From assembly GCA_025201705.1 (NCBI GenBank), contig MU616982.1, positions 1-28,413 on the forward strand: a stretch of 28,413 nt of DNA. The letters run 5' to 3'. Position 1 is the first letter of the stretch; each line of letters opens with the position of its first letter. Made by a program: the position numbers and the translations under genes. The notes under the pieces are model-generated. The model saw only the letters and a program-made list of their open reading frames with translations, was not told the DNA's origin and ran no database searches. Shown piece by piece: positions 11,592 to 19,540 of the stretch. This DNA comes from Dissophora ornata. Taxonomy: Eukaryota > Mortierellomycota > Mortierellomycetes > Mortierellales > Mortierellaceae.

Positions 11592-12433
11592 GGTGGGGCG
11601 TGTTCAGCTGCGTCGCTCGCCCTGGCTACGTGCTTCTGGCTGTTGTGTCCGTTTTTTTTCTCTTTTTTGGATGGGGGATTGGTTTGATGGAGCCGTGGAG
11701 GATATCTCGACAAGACGATAGTAATGTCGAGTAGAAGCAAGACAAACAGGGAGAAAAAAGCCCAAAAGCTAGATCTAGAAGGCGGAAATGAATGAGCAAG
11801 GGAGCAAGGGAGCAAGGGAGGAGGATGAGTAAGAAGGGAATGGGTGGTATATGGTATATGTAACGGATAACGTGGTAGATCGTGTGGACTGTGGAATCAA
11901 AAAAGAACAGGGTCAGGTCGAAGCAAGGGTGGGTGTGCAGGTCGGCTTCATGTCAGGATTGGTAATGACGAAGCAAGACAGAGAAGATTAAGAAGCGAAT
12001 CTAGAATGCGACAATGATGCCGAGGGTCGAAAAGAGATGGGACCACAAGAGAGAAAGAGGAAATAGGAACCCAGCCAAGGACGACGTCTCTTTCTCTCCG
12101 CCTTTTGCGAATGCCCAAAAACGAAAAACTGAAAAAAAAAATACAGGACACGCAGCACATGGATGACGATGGATACAGCCTACCTGCAAATACTGATTTG
12201 CACACCCTTCAATCCACGCATTCACCAAGACAGACAGACGACGCTTCGTTCGCGGGTGGTCGACGGACCAATTGCTCTGCTTCTCTGCTTCTCTCTCTTT
12301 CTCTCTCAAGGCTTCTATGCTCTTCGCTTCAGATCACACACGGATCAGGTCGACAGTTTTACGTGATGCGTTGAATGATGATCTGTGAACTACATACAAC
12401 TCGGTCTGTACACTATTCTACCTCGGCAGCTCT
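11592..12433. other. Intergenic region: ELL promoter and CK2 alpha 3' flank
   Basis: Both flanking genes are on the minus strand. The half near ELL should hold its promoter and 5' leader; an open frame at 11588-11815 on the minus strand is judged leader sequence. The stretch 12275-12311 is a CT-rich run on the plus strand. No additional gene is supported. Confidence 0.5.
11795..11818. repeat. Short tandem repeat, AGCAAGGG x3
   Basis: Three perfect 8-bp units lie in the ELL upstream region. Confidence 0.85.
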
Positions 12434-14327
12434 CTAACTGAGCATCTCGTTCCAGTCCTCTGCATCGGACGAATCCGTCGTCGTCAGCGATCCCTCCACC
12501 GCCGTGGCCAGCCTTGTCTTGACAAGATCAAAGAACGGGTGCTCCATTGCCTCTGCAGCTGTCAGGCGCTCCTAAGAATCATCAATCGCCATAGCATACA
12601 TGATTAAAAAAAAAGGCCCCCACCCTCCCAAAGAACCGCATGACATCCAGAGTCCTAATTGAGTACCCCGCCGCCCTTACCTGGTGATCGTATCGGAGTA
12701 GTTTTCCTAGCAGGTCGAGTGCGCCGTTCGAGACCAAGTGCTGGTTCGCTGGCGTAACAAACTTCTGCCATGGCTTACGAGGAATGTAATTGTTCAGCAC
12801 TTCGTGGTGCTCCTCCAGCTCCAGTGCGTACTTATCCATGTACTTGAACAGCTCATCGGTTCCAAGCACCTCTGCGATCTTGACGAGCTGGTCGTTGTTG
12901 TCCGAGCCACGGAAGAATGCCTCCTTTTGGAATATCTGGAAACACAGAGGGGTATTTGTTACCACGTTGTTCCTTTGCACGCACCTGCACCGCAGTCTCA
13001 ATCCACTTCCTGTAATGTCTTACCAAGCCTGCAAACATTGCGCCCAGACTCCAAATGTCCAACGAGTAGTCATAATCCTGCAAATCCACAAGCAATTCAG
13101 GCCCCTTCCAGTATCGTGATGCGACGCGAACGTTGTACATGGTGCCTGGATGATAGAACTCGGCGAGGCCCCAGTCGATCAGCCGCAGCTATATATGATT
13201 GCAGTGTAGATTGGAGTGCAATTTTCGCTTAGCTTCAGGTGCCAATTGAGCAACGGCAAACATATCACGGTCGAAAACATATCCGCCGCATACCTTCCGC
13301 TTTTGGTGGTCGATCATGACATTGTGTGGTTTAAGGTCTCGGTGCATGATGCCCATCGAATGGCAATATTCAAGCGCCTAAAGTATAACGAAGCAGATTG
13401 CGACGTTGCGAAAACAGTAAACGGTCAAAAAAAAATGACGCATACCACCCATCAACCAATTCGCCATCTCGCGCCAGAGTGAAAAGTTCAAACGTTACCT
13501 TCAAAAGCTCAAACATGTAGTATCGCACGTCAAAATCGCGGAATTTGGGGTATAATGTCCTGAAGTCATCGTTTTCGATGCACTCAAAGATAAGCGCAGG
13601 GGTTTTCGACTAGTTGGAGCAGGTGCAAAAAGCTTTTGTATAAGTCGGAGAATTTCAAGCGGTCGGCAAGAGGGATGGTCCGAGACTGAGTCGTCCCATT
13701 TCTAGTCCATCCTCCCATCCATTGACCCAATCATCCATCCAGACCCCCCCCTCTGCTTACCTGAGGATCGCGGACGACATCGTACAGCCTGATGATATTT
13801 GTTCCGCCAGCCAGGTTCTGCAAAATCTTGATCTCGCGCTTAATCTTCTTCTTCTTGATGGGCTTCAACACCTTGATGCAGCGTCTTTCGTAGCTGGCAA
13901 TGTTGATGGCCTCAAAGACTTCGGAATACTTGCCTCGTCCCACCTTGCGAATAATCTCGTAATTATCCTGAACTCTAGTTACGTTAGGTAGGACGACACA
14001 TGACACGGCCAGAGATGAAGATGGTTAGCGTTGTTGTTGGTATATCTGCTGCTTGTTTACGTTGTCGAATTTTACAACAACACCCAACCAAAAAAAGAGC
14101 GCACCTTCCATGGGCCTCACAGCCAAAGATGGGGGCTTTTATCAGGTCAATAAAGTTGAAGTCACTTCAAAATCCAAGCCTGACCTGGCTTGACTTGGCC
14201 TGGCTCGACTTCTGACTTACCCCCACTGTAGCGAGAATTTCTCGTAGTCCCAGTAGTCTTGCCCCAGCTTCTCGTTGGCATCGGCATGCACGCGGGCCAC
14301 GCTGTTTGGTAGTTTAACCTTATTCAT
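12434..14327 (-). CDS. cka1: Casein kinase 2 catalytic subunit alpha
   Basis: CK2 alpha is a constitutively active Ser/Thr kinase preferring acidic sites; it acts in nucleus and cytoplasm as a tetramer with CK2 beta. Seven exons on the complement: 14221-14327, 13761-13974, 13499-13609, 13294-13377, 13024-13188, 12681-12935, 12434-12571. They total 1074 nt (357 aa), all GT-AG and in phase. Visible features are the Gly-rich loop GRGKYSEVF (48-56), the ATP-binding Lys about 70, the CK2-specific basic cluster [12 protein letters not shown] (76-87), HRDLKPHN (156-163, catalytic Asp158), the CK2-type DWG in place of DFG (177-179), and [13 protein letters not shown]. The C-terminal helix [14 protein letters not shown] precedes an acidic tail [14 protein letters not shown], itself resembling CK2 sites. 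An upstream in-frame Met is rejected because the preceding residues are low complexity. Confidence 0.97.
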
Positions 14328-14743
14328 TGTCCGCCAAGACAGGGTAGGGAGCCAGGTACTGTCGGTAGTCGTAAGTTGCGAGTTGCGAGGCGGGAGAAAA
14401 GTGGTGTTGGCAGGTGGAGTGAAGTGGAGCAGATGAGAGGATGGATTGAGGAGGGAGGGGAGAGGGATGGGGAAGAGAGATGGGCAGGGATCGGAGGTCG
14501 TGGGGGGAGAGGAGAGGGGGGTTAGAAGGATGGCAAGAAGAATAAATAATATTTTTTCCTGGAGGTGCCTCGAGTGTTTGCATTTGTTTGCGTGCAAAGT
14601 CCATGCAAACAAATGCAGACCATTATTATTGTGTATAGGCCGAGGAACGAGGAGAGAAACGAGGACAATGGGCGCGAAAATTACGTCACCGAAAGTGACA
14701 AAACTTTCACCCGAATCGCATTTGAAAAAATCTATCGACCTAT
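14328..14743. promoter_or_regulatory. CK2 alpha promoter next to the island border
   Basis: Bases 14400-14530 are purine-rich on the plus strand, so the CK2 alpha leader is CT-rich on its sense strand. Farther upstream are a perfect 13-bp inverted repeat, an E2F/MBF-like GGCGCGAAA (14671-14679) and a CRE-like TTACGTCA (14681-14688) immediately beside it. The left Fanzor remnant ends at 14744, so these motifs lie either in the native promoter or in the 3' flank of that element. Factor assignments are by motif only. Confidence 0.5.
14579..14617. repeat. Perfect 13-bp inverted repeat (hairpin-capable)
   Basis: TGCATTTGTTTGC at 14579-14591 and GCAAACAAATGCA at 14605-14617 are exact reverse complements around a 13-base loop. 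It sits about 250 bases upstream of the CK2 alpha start and about 130 bases beyond the end of the left Fanzor remnant. Confidence 0.9.
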
Positions 14744-15660
14744 CTATCCCCTCTTCTTGACAAGAGTGCCCTCTAGCGGTGTTGAGGTGGACGTTGTTCG
14801 TTTTCTCGGACTGCCGGCCGTGCCAAGAATGGAACTAGTCCTGGCGCTGGTGGTAGTATCGGCAGTGCTCGCGGCGTTGGAGGTGCTCGTGCTGTCGGTA
14901 GGACCGCTCTCGCTGCTCATCCAAGGGTAAGTCCCGCCCGCGGCCCTCGGTTGTAGGTACAAGGGTCGCTGCTGGTAAACGAGATGTCCTCTAACAATGT
15001 TGGACATGTTCTCGGCCGCCATCACATCTCGGTGCATGTAGGCTTTGCACACGGGACAATAGAAGCGACGGATTTCGACTTGTGCAACAAACTTGTGGCG
15101 GCAGAGACACTTCTTGGAGGTATAAAATTCGTTTATTCCAACGACAATATACCCCAGAGACCGAACCTAATGCACGGGTTATATTAGACACATCTTTCAA
15201 AAAGAAATAAAATAGCATACACAAGCACTTCATCAAAAGCAATGGCATACTTACTTTCTGTACAAAATAGGCCATAAAGGTAGTGTGAAGGTAGGATAGC
15301 CTAGTTCTGGCTTGAAATTATCCTAGGTCAACGCCTATTATGACGTTACTATCTTCCTTGCGTTTGGCGCCAATCGATCCACCAATCATCATCAACAATC
15401 GATCCGCGATAACATCAAACTCGTACTGTCGGGACGCGCTTCTCGTCCCATTTGTTCCTGTGGAACTGGTGATTTTTGCCGTTATAGAAGTCGGACAGTC
15501 GTTTCTCGACACTGGACAGCTCCGCAACGTAATTAAAAACATTGGACGATGGTCCTCGTAATGGCGGTAGGTGGGACTCGATTGCTGCAATGGATTCGGG
15601 TGCTTCAGGAGATATGATCCGCTTCTGGTCTTCCAGCCACCGACGAAATCTGAAAGTGGG
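14744..15660 (-). pseudogene. Fanzor (eukaryotic TnpB-like nuclease) remnant, left copy
   Basis: Fanzors are transposon-encoded, RNA-guided DNA endonucleases of eukaryotes related to bacterial TnpB. The last exon (complement 14744-15166) reads VRSLGYIVVGINEFYTSKKC, then a second cysteine cluster FYCPVC, then MHRDVMAAENMSNI, the TnpB/Fanzor RuvC-III signature (Asp in HRDV), then QQRPLYLQP and a Ser/Thr-rich tail ending LVKKRG. A GT-AG intron (15167-15254) separates it from an upstream part readable back to RFRRWLEDQKRI near 15653, including DFYNGKN and VGGSIG-like IGGSIGAKRK. It is broken: TAA at 15318-15320 replaces the Gln codon of the right copy, a frameshift lies near 15430, another near 15655, and the first zinc knuckle reads C-L-C instead of C-x-x-C. 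The N-terminal half, including RuvC-I, is not found. Confidence 0.75.
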
Positions 15661-15896
15661 CTTTTTGTTTTACGGCAAGGCTATTAAAGGTCCTGACTTC
15701 CTGTCCTTTCGACAATCCTGTAAGAGTGGGTGGGGTGGAGGCACTGGCAGTCGTCCTGCCTGCGATAGTGTCCTTGTCTTGATCGTGGATGGGTATATCC
15801 TGGTCCATTCGAGAGCCTTCTTGGAGTATCTTGTCGTTGGCGTTCGCAGGAATATCCGCACATGCACCGAAAACGCACGCCTGGCCCAAAAGTGGT

Positions 15897-16079
15897 GGAT
15901 CTGCAGAAGTTGGTGTCTCGGGCGAGTGGGATTTCCGGTTTGGTAAGGTTATACCTGACACAAGGTTTGCCGTCGCAAGCAGTGTTGACGTCGATGGGTT
16001 CGCCATAAAAGTTGTGGTCCCAACCGTTGTCCCAGTTCTGTGGGACCTCGTTTTTCCAGGCCTTGGGTCTGCATCTTAT
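15897..16079 (-). pseudogene. Decayed paralogue of the secreted Cys-rich protein
   Basis: On the complement this reads RCRPKAWKNEVPQNWDNGWD, then GEPIDVNTACDGKPC and LTKPEIPLARDTNFC. Over the 52 residues from the first Trp (16056-16058) to the Cys at 15903-15905, about 36 match the intact gene at 17787-18278 by hand count. Similarity stops after that Cys, where the frame runs on into unrelated sequence towards the left Fanzor remnant. A possible intron (16080-16161, GT-AG) lies upstream, but the preceding bases give a stop in the needed phase and no signal peptide was found. I judge it a truncated copy. Confidence 0.6.
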
Positions 16080-17786
16080 CTATAATAACATTCAATACAA
16101 GTTTATACACAGTTTGATCATCGGAAAAAATTATTTTATCACAAGCTTGTTCGAGACTCACCTATAGCCGGGGGAGGTGATAAAAATATCAACCAGGTGG
16201 GTGATGGTATGTTTGTCAGAGACCGAGCCAAGAGAAAGCAAGTGAAAGTGTCAAGAAGAGATGGAAAGAGAGAGAGTAAGAGTTGAAGGAGAAGGAAGAG
16301 CAGATGTGTAAATGAAAATGCCGTTGGTGGTCCATTATATGCACAACCGGTCTGCAACCAAAGTGACAGTCAAGTCTAGCAAACCCAGAACCAAGAAGGA
16401 TGAGCACTCCTACATGAATTGTCACATGGATACGGAGCCCACATGGATTCTCCCTCATAGATATATAGATCGCAGAAAGAGACCATAAGCATCGTTCATG
16501 ATTTTCTTGCCTTCGACTTACCCGGTCATTGAATTAGGGCTCTAATGGTGAACGTGCGACAAAGACGTGGGAAGAAAGGACGATATTTTAAAGGGATGCT
16601 GTCGGTGCTCCATTTGATGTTCAGTCGGTCATTGAATAAGAGCTTTTATGGCGATGGACGTGCACAAAATAAAGAAAGAGTTGAACAGCACATGTGGACT
16701 ACAGCAGCAAAGCCTCTTTCGATATTTCATTTTTATGCATCGACCAAAAGAAGACACTGCCGATAACTTTGCTTAGCCGCAATGCAAAATAAGAAATGCC
16801 ACTTTTTGACGGCATTTTGAATGTCAAGGACAGACAGGCAGATCTTAAGGAAAAGTGGTGTGTGTGCAAACCAGGAAAGAATTCTTGATATGAGACTGGG
16901 ACGAGACTGGGAAGACAATAGCTTATTGCAAACTGAGGCGAGAGTTGGGGCGTGATGGCTACTCATGTTGTTGAGAGTCCTCTCCTTGCTGCACCACATT
17001 CACCAGAGTTTGTACACTAGATGGCCTGCTAAGCCATCCAGCCTGTTCCATAGTAATAAAAGTATCACGAGTGTGGTGTGTCATCTCTTTCTCACTTTGC
17101 CTTTTTGACCCCAATATATTTCACTTGCTACTAAGGTCGGGACCCGGTCCTAGCTGGCGCAGAGTATGACTTAGAAAGTAGTAAGGCTCAAGGACGCAAT
17201 CGACAGCGGGGATCCGAGGCATCTACGGGTGCTCACCACTGGGAATTCCATGGGACTCCGCTCTAAATTAGGCAGCAGCAGATCCAGATGGACAGCCTTG
17301 GTGTGTTCATTTGAGCACTGAATCAAATTAGCCAGGCAGGTGTAGAAAGTGCCATAGAGTGCTTGGACCTTGAAGGAAGTGGAGTATGAGCAGGTGTTGA
17401 GGCTGGGCAGTGGCCCATTCAATATTGCTCCGGTGTGTCGTCGCGTGGGCGAAGGGTTACACAGGGGTCAAGATCTTACGTGGCGTGGCCACGGACTCGA
17501 CACGTAACACGAACAAGAAATAGACCAGTTGGATATGGACTGGCTCACGGGCGTAGACGATTACTGCTTCACCGCAACAACATCCCACAAACACCTATTA
17601 CCAACAGTAGCATCCGCATGGAACTGGCGCTCCACCTCCTTCTCTCACAGCCAATAGGATGGATCTACGTGGCACTCTTCTTCACTTTCTTCTCTTCCTC
17701 CTCCTCTCGACACCTTTTCTTTCCTTCTTTCCTTCCTTCATCTCATTCATTCATCTTCATTATTACTCTCTCTCATTCGCTCACCG
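16080..17786. other. Island core without recognised genes; secreted-gene promoter
   Basis: About 16200-16330 is CT-rich on the minus strand and may be the old leader of the decayed paralogue. An imperfect repeat spaced 103 bases lies at 16523 and 16626. A minus-strand open frame at 17171-17422 (84 codons, containing KVQALYGTFYTCLANLIQCS and a possible GT donor near 17236) looks less random than its surroundings, but I do not recognise it. Bases 17640-17780 are CT-rich on the plus strand, fitting the leader of the secreted-protein gene. Nothing else is supported. Confidence 0.4.
16523..16680. repeat. Imperfect direct repeat, spacing 103 bp
   Basis: CGGTCATTGAATTAGGGCT at 16523 is echoed by CGGTCATTGAATAAGAGCT at 16626. 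Patchy similarity continues for about 30 further bases (ATGG, GA, CGTGC, CAAA, AAGA blocks). It is possibly an old tandem duplication. Confidence 0.5.
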
Positions 17787-18278
17787 ATGCAAGCCCAACG
17801 TATCACGCTCTTGGCCTTACTGGCCTTGCTAGCCGGTGCCACTCTGGCTGCAGCCTCGACAGAAAAGAACGATGCAGCCTCGACAGACAAGAACGATGCA
17901 GCCTCGACAGACAAGAACGACGCAGCCTCGACAGACAAGAACGTCTGGACAAACAAGTTCTTGCAAAACTGGGATAACGGTTGGGACGTCAATATTTTTG
18001 GCGAACCTCTCGACGTCAACATTGCTTGCGATTACAAACCTTGTATCAGGCATAGACTTACCAAACCGGAAATCCCACTCACCCGAGACAACGACTTCTG
18101 CACATCATCCACCGGTGAAATAATCCGCTGCATCTATTTGCCCGAAGGTGCCATCCTTGTAAATGACCTTGAGTTTGGGCCTTATGACAAGGACGATGTC
18201 AAGTGCGATGTCAACGACCCGCAGGATACAGATGATACTTCATGGTGCGGCACTGTGGCAGAAGAACGTGTCGCCTGA
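17787..18278 (+). CDS. Small secreted Cys-rich protein with N-terminal repeats
   Basis: This is a single-exon frame of 163 aa. Residues 1-23 (RITLLALLALLAGATLAAA core) form a clear signal peptide, so the product should enter the secretory pathway. Residues 22-53 are four copies of an octapeptide AASTxKND encoded by a perfect-length 24-bp tandem repeat. The mature part has NWDNGWDV, then DVNIACDYKPC and LTKPEIPL. Six cysteines (81, 86, 105, 115, 140, 154) suggest three disulphides. The C-terminal half is acidic. I do not recognise the family and no enzymatic motif is visible; an extracellular or effector-like role is inference. A decayed inverted paralogue lies at 15897-16079. The start is the Met directly before the signal peptide, after a CT-rich leader. 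A polyadenylation signal follows at 18349. Confidence 0.75.
   Translation: MQAQRITLLALLALLAGATLAAASTEKNDAASTDKNDAASTDKNDAASTDKNVWTNKFLQNWDNGWDVNIFGEPLDVNIACDYKPCIRHRLTKPEIPLTRDNDFCTSSTGEIIRCIYLPEGAILVNDLEFGPYDKDDVKCDVNDPQDTDDTSWCGTVAEERVA
17850..17945 (+). repeat. 24-bp tandem repeat x4 in the secreted-protein gene
   Basis: The units are 17850-17873, 17874-17897, 17898-17921 and 17922-17945. They differ at only a few bases (unit 1 has GAA for GAC; unit 4 ends GTC). Each adds eight residues (A-A-S-T-D/E-K-N-D/V), so copy number can change without shifting the frame. Confidence 0.95.
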
Positions 18279-18648
18279 CCGTTTGCCTGGAAAGCCAATT
18301 CATGACAACTCGAATCATCCATCGCCTTTCTCCTTACATCTTTCTATCAATAAAGAACTAAATTACTGGGCTTCAATCTGTCCACAGAGTACCATCGCGC
18401 CTCGGTCTGCAGCCTTGGAAACATCATAAATACCACATTAAAATATTCTTTGACCCAACTCTGTTCTGAGATTGATTCTTTGACGTTTTCAATATGTATG
18501 TTATAGATGCTATGTTGAAGATTGCATACGAATGTAAGTCTGACCCCACCAAACGGAGTTCATGACATAGGAAATATGTGTGGATAGTAAGAACTGAAGG
18601 ATTGATGACTCTAGCATACGAGGATGGTGGACATCGTGAGTTCATTTA
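18279..18648. other. 3' flank of the secreted-protein gene
   Basis: It contains the polyadenylation signal noted separately and then AT-rich sequence. I see no supported gene. Confidence 0.5.
18349..18354 (+). terminator. AATAAA polyadenylation signal of the secreted-protein gene
   Basis: AATAAA lies about 70 bases after the stop codon, which supports the view that the gene is a real transcription unit. Confidence 0.6.
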
Positions 18649-19240
18649 TTAATAAATGTAGCCATAACCATTGAATTCATCGCCAAGGAACTGTGCTTCA
18701 TCGAGAACGACGAGCAGTCCGGTGTCGCCATCAAAGTTTGGCATGCCTCCATGTAGAACAAGGCGCGCTCTTGTCTCCTCCAATACACCTTGAATATATT
18801 CCATGAGATCGCTTTCGTCATGGTGTTGAAGTCGAAGTGAAGGCAGCGAAAACTTGGCCCTATTCCCCTATTTAAATACAGATTCCACTTTAATAATCGA
18901 GTTCTCTCAATAATCATTGACAGCGACGCCCAGCACCGATCTCATTCAACAACTGCCACTGCAGCCCGTATATAATCCAAGGTGCTCCTACCCCCTTCTT
19001 TGAGGATATATTCGCCCATTCTCACCCAGAGCTCCCTGGGCCTTACATTACACTCATTGAAAGCCTCTGCAGTCTTCCTCGTGATTTCTCTTCATCGACT
19101 CCAGTTCCTGGGTTCGTTGCGCGTGTATCAGTAACCGAACATTCGGAGGAACAAAAGCCGTCATGTTGTCTGGATCTTTCAGGACGTCGCCGTTGTTGGC
19201 CACACTATTTCGATGTGGCTAAAGGAGGACGGTCCTCTGA
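18649..19240 (-). pseudogene. Broken P-loop-NTPase-like fragment (Walker B motif)
   Basis: Three minus-strand pieces in different frames read like one decayed protein. The first, about 19030-19200, includes NVRLLIHAQRTQELESMKRN. The second, about 18940-19095, includes AFNECNVRPRELWVRMGEYI. The third, about 18652-18850, includes LMEYIQGVLEETRARL and then GLLVVLDEAQFLGDEF, ending in two stops at 18649. The run of hydrophobic residues followed by DEAQ is a Walker-B-like motif of NTPases. The overall feel is of the large NTPases (NLR-like or Crinkler-type) amplified in Mortierella-like fungi, but that is recollection and not shown here. Frameshifts and stops between pieces indicate a pseudogene; unrecognised introns are the alternative. 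Confidence 0.4.
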
Positions 19241-19540
19241 GGGTTGTAGTCGACCCGGAAATGGATATATGATATCCTTGAGAAATAGGGGAATGAAAAA
19301 AAAAAAAAAAAAAAACCGTTGCGCATAGACCAAGAATTGCATGCATGATAGGCCAAGTATCACAGGACAGAAAACTCAATTTTGCCACAAAGTGCACCTC
19401 TGCTTCTGCCACATGCATCGACTTTGTCGGCGTCTTATGCAAAATAAAGCAGCTACTCTTCTAGCAAATATTATGCAAGACACCGCCTTCTCAAGCATGG
19501 TGCACTCGCGCAGTGTACTGTGCACGATCCATAATAAGGT
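19241..19540. other. Spacer with a 20-A tract
   Basis: A run of 20 A lies at 19296-19315. I looked for a target-site duplication around it and found none. No gene is supported between the NTPase fragment and the right Fanzor remnant. Confidence 0.45.

Noticed and set aside
11588..11815. 75-codon minus-strand frame upstream of ELL
   Set aside because: It is hydrophobic and low complexity by chance, derived from CT-rich leader sequence, with no family features.
12105..12374. 89-codon plus-strand frame between ELL and CK2 alpha
   Set aside because: It ends in a run of Leu/Ser coded by a CT-rich stretch and has no recognisable domain or supporting splice structure.
14328..14612. N-terminal extension of CK2 alpha from an upstream in-frame Met
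   Set aside because: The extra residues are encoded by the CT-rich leader and are low complexity; the CK2 N terminus begins properly at [16 protein letters not shown].
15318..15345. GVDLG in the left Fanzor remnant as an intact RuvC-I catalytic motif
   Set aside because: Alignment with the right copy (AVGLGQF) shows this is the later Gly-rich block before the FSS/RLS segment, not RuvC-I; a stop codon follows immediately.
17850..17945. Four 24-bp repeats as a CRISPR-like or satellite array
   Set aside because: The repeats are contiguous without spacers and are in frame within a signal-peptide protein.
17435..17977. 180-codon plus-strand frame overlapping the secreted-protein gene
   Set aside because: It reads the CT-rich leader and then the 24-bp repeat in the wrong frame. 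The frame with signal peptide and cysteines is better supported.
19296..19315. A20 tract as the tail of a retro-inserted gene
   Set aside because: No flanking duplication was found and no processed gene copy lies upstream on the plus strand; the neighbouring NTPase fragment is on the minus strand.
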